A stretch of DNA of 60,083 nucleotides, taken from the NCBI GenBank assembly GCA_964391325.1, contig CAYMJM010000004.1, positions 1-60,083 of the forward strand, in the 5' to 3' direction. Below the pieces are notes generated by a model. That model was not told the origin of the DNA and did not search any database. It saw only the letters and a list, made by a program, of their open reading frames with translations. Positions 60,041 to 60,083 of the stretch are shown in pieces. Source of the DNA: CAYMJM01 sp964391325. GTDB taxonomy: Bacteria; Patescibacteriota; Dojkabacteria; B142; JAFGMG01. Within the stretch, counting starts at the first letter, position 1. The number at the start of each line of letters is the position of its first letter. A program made the position numbers and the translations under genes.

Positions 60041-60083
60041 TAATTTAAACCCTATACGCCCTAAAAAGCTGAAGATGGGAGTC

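Noticed and set aside
1..60083. Alternative genetic code (UGA read as Gly) as in some CPR lineages
   Set aside because: All families end at normal places with standard stops, and UGA is used as a stop (for example at 9734-9736); no gene needs UGA read-through.

Overview
The window is a 60,083-base, AT-rich (by eye), gene-dense stretch of bacterial chromosome that fits a member of the Patescibacteria (Candidate Phyla Radiation, CPR). Supporting signs: several very large modular surface proteins with cohesin, dockerin, LamG and tail-fibre-like repeats; small CPR-style orphan proteins; an AMP phosphorylase plus ribose-1,5-bisphosphate isomerase pair; a bS6-SSB-bS18 cluster without bL9; few Shine-Dalgarno sequences; and convergent genes whose stop codons overlap. 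A Dojkabacteria (WS6) or Microgenomates-like host is my best guess, from gene content only. The standard genetic code explains all genes. I see no IS element, prophage, CRISPR array or rRNA. The only RNA gene found is one tRNA-Leu. No gap between genes exceeds about 250 bases.

Layout. (1) 1-1978: 5' part of a secreted repeat protein leaving the left edge. (2) 2173-9138, minus strand: one compact operon running M16 peptidase, MFS transporter, divergent Lgt, LspA, RluA-family pseudouridine synthase, degenerate LCP/LytR_C protein, YebC. A small lipoprotein gene diverges from it at 9305. (3) 9724-11462, minus: basic membrane protein, tRNA-Leu(CAA), coiled-coil protein and small acidic protein. 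(4) 11578-14176, plus: a secreted dockerin protein and a membrane cohesin protein that overlap and share a promoter. (5) 14173-17671, minus: MBL-like protein, CapA-like protein, DnaB. (6) 17918-19095, plus: bL31 and a membrane protein whose conserved domain recurs in the convergent gene at 19159-19503, with a strong bidirectional terminator between them. (7) 19505-30545, minus: a 2664-residue surface protein and a 966-residue protein with four LamG domains. (8) 30749-32684, plus: prfA and prmC. (9) 32681-60001, minus: 27 consecutive same-strand genes for cell shape (mreBCD, PBP2), DNA processing (dprA, topA, dnaX, ybaB, recR, ssb), translation (rpmB, rpsB, tsf, frr, rpsU, rpsF, rpsR, cca, ychF), proteolysis (rseP, ctp, htrA), nucleotide salvage and an unrecognised 578-residue protein.

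How the genes work together. The window combines a core translation, replication and cell-wall block with an unusually rich cell-surface block: lipoprotein processing, type I dockerin/cohesin pairing, lectin-like LamG domains and a giant fibre-like protein, as expected for an organism living attached to other cells. AMP phosphorylase and R15P isomerase make up two of the three steps that feed AMP ribose into RuBisCO; RuBisCO itself is not in the window. The most notable signals are the cohesin-dockerin pair, the single perfect Shine-Dalgarno in front of rpsU in a region where it is otherwise weak or absent, promoters positioned for leaderless transcripts, and several enzyme homologues whose catalytic residues appear lost (Lgt, LCP, MBL).
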